15,445 bases of DNA, from assembly GCA_050701115.1 (NCBI GenBank), contig JBOHER010000041.1, positions 1 through 15,445 of the forward strand, read 5' to 3'. The stretch's first letter is position 1; every line of letters begins with the position of its first letter. Shown in pieces: positions 6,925 to 13,776 of this stretch. Origin of the DNA: JBOHER01 sp050701115. Lineage in GTDB: Bacteria > Actinomycetota > Actinomycetes > Mycobacteriales > Pseudonocardiaceae. A program made the position numbers and the translations under genes. The notes beneath the pieces were generated by a model. It worked only from the letters and a program-made list of their open reading frames with translations, did no database searches and was not told where the DNA came from.

Positions 6925-7497
6925 ATGTCGCGCATCCCCGCGGTGGCCCCTGGGGACGCCGGATTCTGGTTGAAGCTGGCTTACCTGTTCGCCCGCAGGC
7001 GCTACGGTGCCGTGCCCGAGCCGGCGGCGGTCGCCGCGCACCATCGCAAACTGTTCTATGCCGGTGGTGTGCATGAGTTCCTGGTGGAGCGGGCAAGTCG
7101 CGCGCTGCCGGCCGGCGTGCGCGAGCTCGCGGTGTACCGCGCCGCGGTGCGCCTGGGCTGCTCGTGGTGCATCGACTTCGGCACGATGTTGCAGCGGATG
7201 GATGGCTTGGACACCGACCGGCTCAAGGAGATCGACGACTACCGCACCTCGCCCCGCTACACGCACGCCGAGCGGCTGGCTATCGGCTACGCCGACGCGA
7301 TGACCGAGACCCCGGTGGCGGTGACCGACGAGCAGGTGGCTGAGTTGGAGCGGGAGTTCGGCCGCAAGGGCGTGATCGAGCTGACCTACCAGATCGCGCT
7401 GGAAAATATGCGCGCCCGCACCAACAGCGCCCTCGGCATCCCGGCGCAGGGCTTCACTTCGGGCGATGCCTGCAGAGTGCCCGCCCCTCGTGCGTGA
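6925..7497 (+). CDS. Carboxymuconolactone decarboxylase/AhpD-like protein
   Basis: 190 residues from an ATG with a strong ribosome binding site (GAAAGGAG, 6911-6918). The CMD/AhpD core is at about residues 64-125: GVRELAVYRAAVRLGCSWCIDFG carries the CxxC pair C79/C82 used as a redox centre in AhpD-like members, and the helix with HAERLAIGYADAMT follows. Exact substrate unknown; relatives are peroxidase partners or small-molecule decarboxylases. The gene is preceded by an ECF41-type promoter and ends tail-to-tail with an ECF41-type sigma gene. CMD proteins are one of the three enzyme groups (carboxymuconolactone decarboxylase, oxidoreductase, epimerase) known to accompany ECF41, so this is almost certainly the sigma factor's target. 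Confidence 0.9.
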   Translation: MSRIPAVAPGDAGFWLKLAYLFARRRYGAVPEPAAVAAHHRKLFYAGGVHEFLVERASRALPAGVRELAVYRAAVRLGCSWCIDFGTMLQRMDGLDTDRLKEIDDYRTSPRYTHAERLAIGYADAMTETPVAVTDEQVAELEREFGRKGVIELTYQIALENMRARTNSALGIPAQGFTSGDACRVPAPRA

Positions 7498-7574
7498 AAG
7501 TTGTTTGTCCAGCAACCCTGGTCACTCACGAGCCGCTCGTGAGTGATCAGGGTTGCCCATGCGACAACTTTCAC
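7494..7574. terminator. Nested bidirectional terminator palindrome
   Basis: The inner stem, 7512-7532 with 7536-7556, is 21 bp with one G-T wobble and a 3-base loop. The outer arms are GTGAAAGTTGT (7494-7504) and ACAACTTTCAC (7564-7574), a perfect 11-bp pair separated from the inner stem by short unpaired stretches. Each outer arm contains a stop codon: TGA of the decarboxylase-like gene at 7495-7497, and the sigma-factor stop at 7571-7573 on the minus strand. The motif CACTCACGAG occurs in the left inner arm, inverted in the right arm, and again at 7572-7581. Position and symmetry support termination in both directions. Confidence 0.8.
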
Positions 7575-8530
7575 TCACGAGGCAGGAGGTCGCCCATTTT
7601 GTCCGGGTTGGCTACGTCATAGATCGCGGCGATCTCGCCGTCGCGGATCGCCATGGTCTGCAGGTGCGGGTCGAGTGGCCGATGCTCGGCGTCGCCGGGG
7701 TGCGCAGGAATGAACCTGCCCAGATCCCCGTTGACCAGCACCGGCCGCCCGGCCGCAAACGCATCGGGCGCGTACATCCGGAGCAGGCCGAAGAAGAACC
7801 GGGCGATCTTGTCCGGACCGACGATGATCTGCGCCGCGGTGCGGGCCTTGCCGTTCGAATCGCCGATGAGCACGACCTCGGGGTGCAATAGTTCGGTCAC
7901 CGCGCGGATGTCCCCGGAGAACAGCGCCGCCATCAGTTTCTCGAGCAGCTGCTGCTGCTCGGTCAGCGCGGCACGCGGCGCAGGGTCGGCGTCGGCCAGC
8001 GCCTTGCGCCCCCGGGACGCGTGCTGGCGGACGGCCGCGGACGAACAGCCCAGGATGTCGCCGATCTCGGCGAACGGCACGGCGAACGCGTCGTGCAGCA
8101 CGAACGCCACTCGCTGCTCGGGGGTGAGCGTGTCGAGCACGATCATCGCGGCCATCCGGACGTCGTCACCACGCACCACGGCGTCCAGGGGATTCTCCGC
8201 AGGTGGCGAGCCGATCGGGGTCACCATCGGCTCCGGCAACCACTGTCCGACGTACTGTTCGCGCCGCACCGCGGCTGAGCGCAGCCGATCCACACAGATA
8301 CGGCCGACGACCGTGGTGAGCCAGGCCGGCAGGTCCCGGATCTCCGCGCGCGCCGCCTGGTCCAGCCCGGCCAGGCGCAGCCATGCCTCCTGCACGGCGT
8401 CCTCGGCGTCGGACTTTGTCCCGGTGAGCCGGTAGCCGACGGCGATCAGCTGTCCGCGCAGCAGCGAGAACTCCTCGGCGAGCAGGTCGAGATCATTCAC
8501 GGAAGACGCCACGCTTCGAGTGTGCCGCAT
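7571..8530 (-). CDS. ECF41-type (SigJ-like) RNA polymerase sigma factor with C-terminal SnoaL-like domain
   Basis: 319 residues if the ATG at 8530 is used; GTG at 8512 or 8500 are alternatives and none has a clear ribosome binding site. Sigma region 2 is near residues 20-90 (GTKSDAEDAVQEAWLRL, then RDLPAWLTTVVGRICVDRLRS), and region 4 near 125-178 (LTPEQRVAFVLHDAFAVPFAEI). Between them is WLPEP (97-101), the linker motif diagnostic of ECF41. The C-terminal extension has GDSNGKA (223-229, a variant of the DGGGK motif) and NPDKM (308-312, close to NPDKL). In ECF41 the fused domain replaces a separate anti-sigma factor and tunes activity. No ECF41 promoter is seen before this gene itself. Region 2 faces a repeat element shared with the dnaG upstream region. 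Confidence 0.92.
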   Translation of the reverse strand: MRHTRSVASSVNDLDLLAEEFSLLRGQLIAVGYRLTGTKSDAEDAVQEAWLRLAGLDQAARAEIRDLPAWLTTVVGRICVDRLRSAAVRREQYVGQWLPEPMVTPIGSPPAENPLDAVVRGDDVRMAAMIVLDTLTPEQRVAFVLHDAFAVPFAEIGDILGCSSAAVRQHASRGRKALADADPAPRAALTEQQQLLEKLMAALFSGDIRAVTELLHPEVVLIGDSNGKARTAAQIIVGPDKIARFFFGLLRMYAPDAFAAGRPVLVNGDLGRFIPAHPGDAEHRPLDPHLQTMAIRDGEIAAIYDVANPDKMGDLLPRE

Positions 8531-8532
8531 GG

Positions 8533-8611
8533 GCTGAAAGACGCCATCAGTGCGTTCGATGCACTGAAAGCGCCACTCACTGCACCCAACGCACCCAAAG
8601 CGTCTTTCAGC
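8533..8611. repeat. Intergenic inverted-repeat element between sigma gene and dnaG
   Basis: Outer arms GCTGAAAGACGC (8533-8544) and GCGTCTTTCAGC (8600-8611) are a perfect 12-bp pair. Inside is a smaller hairpin, TCAGTGC (8547-8553) and GCACTGA (8561-8567). CTGAAAG recurs at 8564-8570. It lies between divergent genes, so it is not an ordinary terminator, and it looks like a dispersed intergenic repeat. Whether it occurs elsewhere in the genome cannot be seen here. Confidence 0.55.
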
Positions 8612-8639
8612 ACCTGCGCGCCGCCGGAGGGTGCGGCAC

Positions 8640-8645
8640 TAGACT
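8640..8645 (+). promoter_or_regulatory. -10 box for dnaG
   Basis: TAGACT lies eight bases before the GTG start of dnaG, giving a leaderless or nearly leaderless transcript. No standard ribosome binding site is at the right distance; a GGAGG at 8627-8631 is over 20 bases away. Confidence 0.4.
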
Positions 8646-8653
8646 CGGGCACC

Positions 8654-10549
8654 GTGGCAGGGCTGATCCGGGAAAGCGACATCGCGGAGGTCCGTGAGCG
8701 AAACCGGATCGACGAGGTCATCGGCGATTACGTCGCGCTACGGCGGGCGGGCGGCGGCGCGCTCAAAGGTTTGTGTCCGTTTCATGACGAGAAGACTCCG
8801 TCCTTCAACGTGCGACCCACGCACGGCACCTTCCACTGCTTCGGCTGTGGCGAAGGCGGCGACGTCATCAAGTTCATCATGCAGATCGAGCACCTCGGCT
8901 TCGTCGAGTCCGTCGAGCGGCTCGCCGACCGGGTCGGGTTCACCCTCACCTACACCGGCGGCGGCACCAGCGTGCAGCGCGACCGGGGCACCCGGACCCG
9001 GCTGATCGAGGCGCATCGGGCCGCGCAGGAGTTCTATGCCGAGCAGTTGATGAGCCCGGGTGCCCGGCTCGCGCGCGACTTCCTCAACGAGCGCGGATTC
9101 GATCAGGTGGCGGCTAAGAAGTTCGGTTGTGGTTACGCGCCCGCCGGCTGGGATCAGCTCACCAAGCACCTGTTGAGCAAGGGATTCGAGATCGGCGAGC
9201 TGTACAAGGCGCAGGTGGCCAAGGAAGGCAGCAAGGGCAAGCCGATCGACCGGTTCCACCGTCGCCTGCTGTGGCCGATCAGGGATCTCGGCGGCGATGT
9301 GGTCGGGTTCGGTGCCCGCCGCCTGTTCACCGACGACCCGATCCAGGCCAAGTATCTCAACACCAGCGAAAGCCCGATCTACAAGAAGTCGCAGGTGCTC
9401 TTCGGGCTGGATCTGGCCAAGCGGGAGATCGCCAAGCGGCACCAGGTGGTGGTGGTCGAGGGCTATACCGACGTGATGGCGATGCATGCCGCGGGGGTGC
9501 CCACCGCGGTGGCCTCATCGGGTACCGCGTTCGGCAGCGATCATATGACCGTGCTGCGGCGGCTGATGATGGACGACGACGCCTTCCGCGGCGAAGTGAT
9601 CTTCACCTTCGACGGTGACGAAGCCGGCCAGAAAGCCGCCCTCAAAGCCTTCGAGGGCGATCAGACCTTCGCCGGGCAGACCTACATCGCGGTCGCCCCC
9701 GACGGAATGGACCCATGTGAGCTGCGGCTCGCCAAGGGTGATGCCGCGGTGCGCGACCTGGTCGCTCGCCGTACTCCGCTGTTCGAGTTCGCCATCCGCA
9801 GCATGCTGCGGACCTATGACCTGGACTCGGTCGACGGGCAGGTCGCCGCGTTGCAGCGGACGGTTCCGCTGGTGGCCCAGATCAAGGATGAGTCCAAAAG
9901 GGACGGTTACGCGGTCAAGCTGGCGTTCTGGACAGGGTGGCAGGACGAGGCGATGGTGGTTCGGCGGGTGCGGGAGACGGCGGGTACCGCGACCAGGGCG
10001 GCGATACGGCGTGCGCCTGCGCAGCGCAACGGTGCCGCCGCTGCTGGAGATGACCTTCCCCGACCGGCACCTGGCGATCCGCGGTTGAGTGCGCAGCGGG
10101 AGGCGCTCAAGGCCGGCCTGCAGGAACCTGCGCTGGCGGGGCCAGCATACGACGCGCTTCCCGATGAGGCGTTCACGCATCCCGCCTACATCGCGATCCA
10201 TCGCGCCGTGCTCGCCGCAGGTGGCGCGGCTTCCGGGCTCACCGGTTCTGCGCTGCTGGACGCCGCATCGCAGCACGCTCCTCAGGGGACCGTCCACACC
10301 GTGCTGTCCGAACTCGCTGTGGAACCGCTGCACGCCAAGGGGGAGGTCGACGCCCGATACGTCTCCGTCGTGCTCTCCGCGGTTCAGGAGAATCTCGTCG
10401 GCAGGCAGATAGCTGAGGTTAAGTCGAGGCTTCAGCGGGTATCTCCGGTTGAGGCTGCGGACGAGTATCGCGCGTTGTTCGGCGACCTCGTCGCGCTCGA
10501 GCAGTACCGCAAGGCGCTCCGTGAGCAGGCCGTCGGAGGAATGGCGTGA
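8654..10549 (+). CDS. dnaG: DNA primase DnaG
   Basis: 631 residues, about the mycobacterial length; makes RNA primers at the replication fork. The GTG at 8654 is chosen because the family start (DIAEVRERNRIDEVIGDYV) follows at once. An in-frame start at 8522 would translate the repeat element and is rejected. The zinc-binding domain has C41-x2-H44 and C62-x2-C65 (LCPFHDEKTPSF, FHCFGCGEGGD). The catalytic core shows KFGCGYAP, RRLLWPIRD, GFGARRL, then the Toprim motifs VVVVEGYTDVMA (E269) and FDGDEAG (319-325). The C-terminal domain, from about residue 490, is less conserved and would bind DnaB. The stop overlaps the next gene start in TGATG. Confidence 0.97.
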   Translation: MAGLIRESDIAEVRERNRIDEVIGDYVALRRAGGGALKGLCPFHDEKTPSFNVRPTHGTFHCFGCGEGGDVIKFIMQIEHLGFVESVERLADRVGFTLTYTGGGTSVQRDRGTRTRLIEAHRAAQEFYAEQLMSPGARLARDFLNERGFDQVAAKKFGCGYAPAGWDQLTKHLLSKGFEIGELYKAQVAKEGSKGKPIDRFHRRLLWPIRDLGGDVVGFGARRLFTDDPIQAKYLNTSESPIYKKSQVLFGLDLAKREIAKRHQVVVVEGYTDVMAMHAAGVPTAVASSGTAFGSDHMTVLRRLMMDDDAFRGEVIFTFDGDEAGQKAALKAFEGDQTFAGQTYIAVAPDGMDPCELRLAKGDAAVRDLVARRTPLFEFAIRSMLRTYDLDSVDGQVAALQRTVPLVAQIKDESKRDGYAVKLAFWTGWQDEAMVVRRVRETAGTATRAAIRRAPAQRNGAAAAGDDLPRPAPGDPRLSAQREALKAGLQEPALAGPAYDALPDEAFTHPAYIAIHRAVLAAGGAASGLTGSALLDAASQHAPQGTVHTVLSELAVEPLHAKGEVDARYVSVVLSAVQENLVGRQIAEVKSRLQRVSPVEAADEYRALFGDLVALEQYRKALREQAVGGMA

Positions 10550-11058
10550 TGCGCTGGTTACAGCGACAGCTCGATGATCGGGTACCTGACGGGTTCACCG
10601 GAGTGCTCGGGCAGGACGAGCATGTGCTGGCAAGCGCGGAGGCCGATGGCCGAGCGCTCGTCGCGACATCCCTCGGCCTCTGGGTTCCGGAGAGTGACGG
10701 TTTCCGGCGAATCAGCTGGCACTTGATCAGCAAAGCGGGCTGGAGTGACGGACAACTTTCGATTGTCGAAGCCGACGAAACCGGTCGAGCGGGTGACGCC
10801 GTGCTGATCTCCGACCGGCGGGCAACGCGGCTTGTGCTTACCCGGCCCGGAAAGCTGCCCAAGATCGTGCGTGAACGGGTGAATTCGTCGATCCGCTCCA
10901 GCTACCGCAAGGAACTTCCTGGCGGGGGAGCGTGGTTCGTGCAGCGCAAAGTACCTGGCCTGGGCAGGATCGTGCTCCAGGCGCGGGCCGACCAGGGCGT
11001 CGATTCAGCGATCGTCGCCGCCATCGCCGAGGAGGCCGCCGCGAAACTCAGGAGGTGA
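10549..11058 (+). CDS. Uncharacterised protein downstream of dnaG
   Basis: 169 residues from the ATG at 10549 (GTG at 10546 is an alternative), with GGAGGA eight bases upstream, inside the end of dnaG. Soluble: no signal peptide or membrane segment. The N-terminal half (ASAEADGRALVATSLGLWVPE, then RRISWHLISKAGWSDGQLSIVEAD) alternates short strands in a way that recalls PH-like beta-barrel proteins, but this is a visual impression only. The C-terminal half has a basic helix (KIVRERVNSSIRSSYRKEL) and a second small-residue helix at the end. I do not recognise a named family. Tight packing between dnaG and the methyltransferase shows it is part of the operon. Confidence 0.8.
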   Translation: MRWLQRQLDDRVPDGFTGVLGQDEHVLASAEADGRALVATSLGLWVPESDGFRRISWHLISKAGWSDGQLSIVEADETGRAGDAVLISDRRATRLVLTRPGKLPKIVRERVNSSIRSSYRKELPGGGAWFVQRKVPGLGRIVLQARADQGVDSAIVAAIAEEAAAKLRR

Positions 11059-11060
11059 CA

Positions 11061-11822
11061 ATGTGGGATCCAGACACCTACCTGGGGTATGAGCATCTGC
11101 GCGCGCGACCCTTCTACGACCTGATCGCGCGAGTTGACGCGCTGTCGCCGCGTCGGGTGGTGGATCTAGGGTGCGGCCCGGGCAACCTGACGATCGTCCT
11201 GGCCAGAAAGTGGCCCTCGGCTGTGCTGGAAGCGATCGATGCCTCGCCGGAGATGATCGCGGCGGCCAAGGGACGGGGGATTGATGCCCGGCTCGCCGAT
11301 GTGGCCGAGTGGACACCGCGCCAGGACACCGATGTGGTGGTGTGCAACGCGGTGCTGCAGTGGGTGCCCGAACACCAGCAGCTGATGCGGCAGTGGGTCG
11401 CGCAGCTCGGCCGGGGTGCGTGGATCGCGGTCCAGATGCCCGGCAATTTCGCACAGCCGTCGCACACACTCGCACGCGAGTTGGCGGCCGAGTCGACCTG
11501 GCGCTCGGCTCTTGGCGATGTAATCCCGAGCGATGGCGACGCTGTGGGTGACCCGGTGAGCTACGCGACGGCGTTGTCAGCGGGCTGCGCGGTCGACGTC
11601 TGGGAAACGACCTACGTGCAACGTCTGCTCGGGCAGGATCCCGTGCTGGAATGGATCACCGGAACCACCTTGCGGCCGATCAGGGCGGCGCTGGACGATA
11701 AGGCCTGGGATCAGTTCCGCGCTGAGCTCGCTCCACGACTGCGGCGGGCCTATCCGCGCCAGCCGGACCGCGTGACCTGGTTTCCGTTCCGGCGAATCTT
11801 CGCCGTCGCTCGGGTGCGGTGA
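11061..11822 (+). CDS. tam: Trans-aconitate 2-methyltransferase
   Basis: 253 residues, matching E. coli Tam (about 252). It transfers a methyl group from S-adenosylmethionine to trans-aconitate, a damaged by-product that inhibits aconitase. The Rossmann methyltransferase motifs are clear: VVDLGCGPGNLT (33-44), acidic D60 after motif I, an Asp at 80 in RLADVAEW, and NAVLQWVPEH (96-105), the last being typical of Tam. The start MWDPDTYLGYEHLRARPFYDL is also characteristic, and the C-terminal WFPFRRIFAVARV completes the fold. The ribosome binding site AGGAGGTGA overlaps the stop of the gene before it, so the gene is operonic with dnaG. A more general class I methyltransferase is possible but less likely. 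Confidence 0.9.
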   Translation: MWDPDTYLGYEHLRARPFYDLIARVDALSPRRVVDLGCGPGNLTIVLARKWPSAVLEAIDASPEMIAAAKGRGIDARLADVAEWTPRQDTDVVVCNAVLQWVPEHQQLMRQWVAQLGRGAWIAVQMPGNFAQPSHTLARELAAESTWRSALGDVIPSDGDAVGDPVSYATALSAGCAVDVWETTYVQRLLGQDPVLEWITGTTLRPIRAALDDKAWDQFRAELAPRLRRAYPRQPDRVTWFPFRRIFAVARVR

Positions 11823-11827
11823 AGGGC

Positions 11828-12049
11828 CTACCGGTGGCCGTCCTGGGAGGCGTGCGTGGGCCTTCTGGTGAACGGCACTCGCTCGCCGACCTTTTCGCCC
11901 ACCTTGGCGCGCGCGATACCAGCGGCACCCTGCACCGCAGGATGGTCGACGACCTTGCGGTATGTCCGCACGATCTGCTCATAGCGGCTGCGTCCGGCCC
12001 GGGACCCCAGTACGTACCCCACAGCGGCACCAAGCAGAAACGTCATCAT
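11828..12049 (-). CDS. Small YtxH-like membrane-anchored protein
   Basis: 73 residues starting at a double ATG, eight bases after the ribosome binding site GAGGAGGG on the minus strand; a longer reading up to 12175 would cross the tandem repeat and is unlikely. The N-terminus MMTFLLGAAVGYVLGSRAGR is the glycine-rich hydrophobic segment of YtxH-type small proteins. A basic, helix-forming tail follows (RYEQIVRTYRKVVDHPAVQ, then ARAKVGEKVGERV). The function of such proteins is unknown; some B. subtilis members are stress-induced. It ends five bases from tam, tail to tail. Confidence 0.75.
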   Translation of the reverse strand: MMTFLLGAAVGYVLGSRAGRSRYEQIVRTYRKVVDHPAVQGAAGIARAKVGEKVGERVPFTRRPTHASQDGHR

Positions 12050-12110
12050 CAGGTTGCCCTCCTCATCGGTGAACAGCTCAATAGACCATTGTCCCTCAGA
12101 TCCGGGTCGC

Positions 12111-12148
12111 CGTGTTGACGACCACAGGACGTGTTGACGACCACAGGG
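12111..12148. repeat. 19-base tandem duplication
   Basis: Two adjacent 19-base units (12111-12129 and 12130-12148) are identical except for the last base (A versus G). Each contains TTGACG, which resembles a -35 box on the plus strand, but no properly spaced -10 follows. The unit lies about 60 bases upstream of the YtxH-like gene start and about 75 bases before tRNA-Asn. Confidence 0.85.
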
Positions 12149-12179
12149 AGGGGGCGCGAGGCCGTTCGGCCGCATGCGT

Positions 12180-12185
12180 TAGAGT
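12180..12185 (+). promoter_or_regulatory. Possible -10 box of tRNA-Asn
   Basis: TAGAGT matches TANNNT and would start transcription near 12192, about 30 bases before the mature tRNA. No clear -35 box is seen. Confidence 0.3.
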
Positions 12186-12222
12186 CTTCTCTCGTTGGGA
12201 CGCGCGATGGCGCGGATCGCAT

Positions 12223-12295
<73 letters not shown>

Positions 12296-12300
12296 CAAAA

Positions 12301-12321
12301 CCCCAGGCCAGAGGCCTGGGG
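12301..12321 (+). terminator. Terminator after tRNA-Asn
   Basis: CCCCAGGCC, loop AGA, GGCCTGGGG form a perfect 9-bp GC-rich stem six bases after the tRNA, followed by the T-rich ATTCGTTGTTT. Confidence 0.85.
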
Positions 12322-12472
12322 ATTCGTTGTTTCCGGGGTGTGACAGGGCCGAGGGGCCAGAAACCACCACTTTCGTCATTCGGTCGATGCTGAGCGTGTA
12401 ACACCGCGGTCCAGCGGCGCGAGCAATCCATAAGACGGCATGCAGGGCAGACGCGGGTGAGGAGGAACCGTC

Positions 12473-12658
12473 ATGACCGAGCAAGAGTCACTCAGCTTCA
12501 TCAACCCCGCGCAGATGCGCGTCTGGAACGACTCGGTGGAAGGCGCCAAGGTCAATGACGCTGACGCGGTGGAGCACAGCCCGGAGGCCCTGGAGATCTT
12601 GACAGCCTGCGGCGCGAATGCGTGGCGCAGGTACGTCGCTGAACACCGGGGCGAGTAG
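12473..12658 (+). CDS. 61-residue protein of unknown function
   Basis: ATG preceded by GAGGAGGA (12459-12466), a strong ribosome binding site at normal spacing, which supports real translation. The protein is soluble, acidic in the middle (VEGAKVNDADAVEHSPEALE) and ends with a mixed-charge helix (ANAWRRYVAEHRGE). It has one cysteine and no recognisable motif. It lies between two tRNA genes, 76 bases before the CAT tRNA, so it may be a host gene or belong to the element inserted here. I do not recognise its family. Confidence 0.6.
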   Translation: MTEQESLSFINPAQMRVWNDSVEGAKVNDADAVEHSPEALEILTACGANAWRRYVAEHRGE

Positions 12659-12734
12659 CAACCCGGCCAAGATCCAGTACGACGGCGACCTGTTCGACGC
12701 AGCGCACCAGCGGCTGCGTAAGGTTGACGCGCTG

Positions 12735-12808
12735 GGGCCGGTAGCTCAGTTGGTTAGAGCAGGGGACTCATAATCCCTTGGCCGTGGGTTCGAGTCCCAC
12801 CCGGCCCA
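12735..12808 (+). tRNA. tRNA with CAT anticodon (Ile2 or elongator Met)
   Basis: Full cloverleaf. Acceptor GGGCCGG pairs with CCGGCCC, D-stem GCTC with GAGC, the anticodon stem GGGGA with TCCCT (one G-T pair) around CTCATAA, and T-stem GTGGG with CCCAC around TTCGAGT. Discriminator A; CCA not encoded. The variable loop TGGCC resembles tRNA-Ile2 more than elongator Met, where GGGTC is common. If Ile2, the C of CAT would be modified to lysidine by TilS to read AUA. An integrase remnant begins about 95 bases downstream, as is usual when an element integrates at the tRNA 3' end. Confidence 0.93.
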
Positions 12809-12889
12809 CTAGAAGGTAAATCGAAAGGACTAGATCCCGCGCAGCGCTTGAACAGCAAGGGACTGGACACCACGGTGTCATCATCGGCG

Positions 12890-12895
12890 TACGGT
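12890..12895 (+). promoter_or_regulatory. -10 box before integrase remnant
   Basis: TACGGT ends seven bases before the integrase ATG at 12903, again a leaderless layout. TGGACA at 12864-12869 is a poor -35 with a 20-base spacer. Confidence 0.4.
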
Positions 12896-12902
12896 GCGTT
12901 TC

Positions 12903-13776
12903 ATGACCTCGATCGACGCCGAAACCCGGGAAATCGATGACTTGCGCGAGCGTCTGCCCGACTGGAAGCGCCACCTCAAGGCCGCCAACAAGGCCCCGGA
13001 GACGATCAAGTCCTACCTTGGCGTGGCCGAGGAGTTCGTCGCCTTCCTCCTCGGCGAAGGGATGCCGACCCGGGCCGCTGCCATCCGGCGCGAGCACGTG
13101 GAGCACTACCTCGCGAATCTTGCCGAGCGGCCGAACAAGCGCACCGGGAAGAAGATCAGCGAGGCTCACGTCGCCAAGCACTACCGCAGTTTGATGAAGC
13201 CGCCGCAGGTGAACGAGCAGCCCGTGCCGATTCTCACCGACGACCAGCTACGCGCGCTGCTGGCTGCGTGTAAGAACAACACGGGCGGCAGCAAGGAAGA
13301 GGCGCTGTTCGCCACTCGGCGCGATGAGGCGATCGTGCGGCTATTCACGGACACAGGCGCGCGAATTGGCGAGCTTGCTCCGCTGACGCTGGGCGACCTC
13401 GATTTCGACCTCGACGTCGCGCATGTCTTCGGCAAGGGCCGTCGTCGTCGGGCAGCCCCGTTCGGGCCAAAGACGGGCGAGGCGCTACGCCGGTACCTGC
13501 GCGCACGGGCACGCCACGCACAGGGCGGCAGGCTCGATCCGGCCGACGAGGAGGAGCGCAAGGACCGGCCCGCGGTGGATCGGTCGCAAGGGACCGTTGA
13601 CCGAGTACGGCATCCGGCAGGTTCTCAACCGGCGCGCTGACGATGCGGGAGTACCGCACATGTTCCGGCTCACGTTCGCGCACCGCTGGCTCGCGGAGGG
13701 CGGCCAGGAACAGGACCCGATGCGGCTCGCCGGATGGCGCTCGCGCGAAATGATCGGCCGCTACGGCGCGTCGGCG
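12903..13776 (+). pseudogene. Tyrosine recombinase/integrase, degraded
   Basis: The N-terminal SAM-like domain (DWKRHLKAANKAPETIKSYL to HVAKHYRSL) is followed by the catalytic domain (PVPILTDDQLRALLAACKNN, then TDTGARIGELAPLTLGDLDF with the first Arg, VAHVFGKGRRRRAAPFG). Three defects are visible. A segment of about 20 residues expected between HYRSL and PPQV is missing, in frame. At about 13575 two bases of an expected Leu codon are lost; before it the reading is in frame 3, and from 13576 (WIGRKGPLTEYGIRQVLNRR) in frame 1. After the catalytic-Tyr segment GWRSREMIGRYGAS the normal tail is replaced by unrelated sequence. The HxxR is present, but the usual second His reads Leu (FRLTFAHRW). Adjacent to a tRNA, it probably once served an element integrated there. 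Confidence 0.85.

Noticed and set aside
8522..8653. Upstream extension of dnaG
   Set aside because: It would translate the inverted-repeat element; DnaG homology begins right after the GTG at 8654.
12111..12148. Tandem repeat as a CRISPR or origin iteron array
   Set aside because: Only two copies with no spacer between them and no replication gene nearby.
11828..12175. Longer reading of the YtxH-like gene
   Set aside because: The extension crosses the tandem repeat and lacks a ribosome binding site; GAGGAGGG supports the double ATG at 12049.
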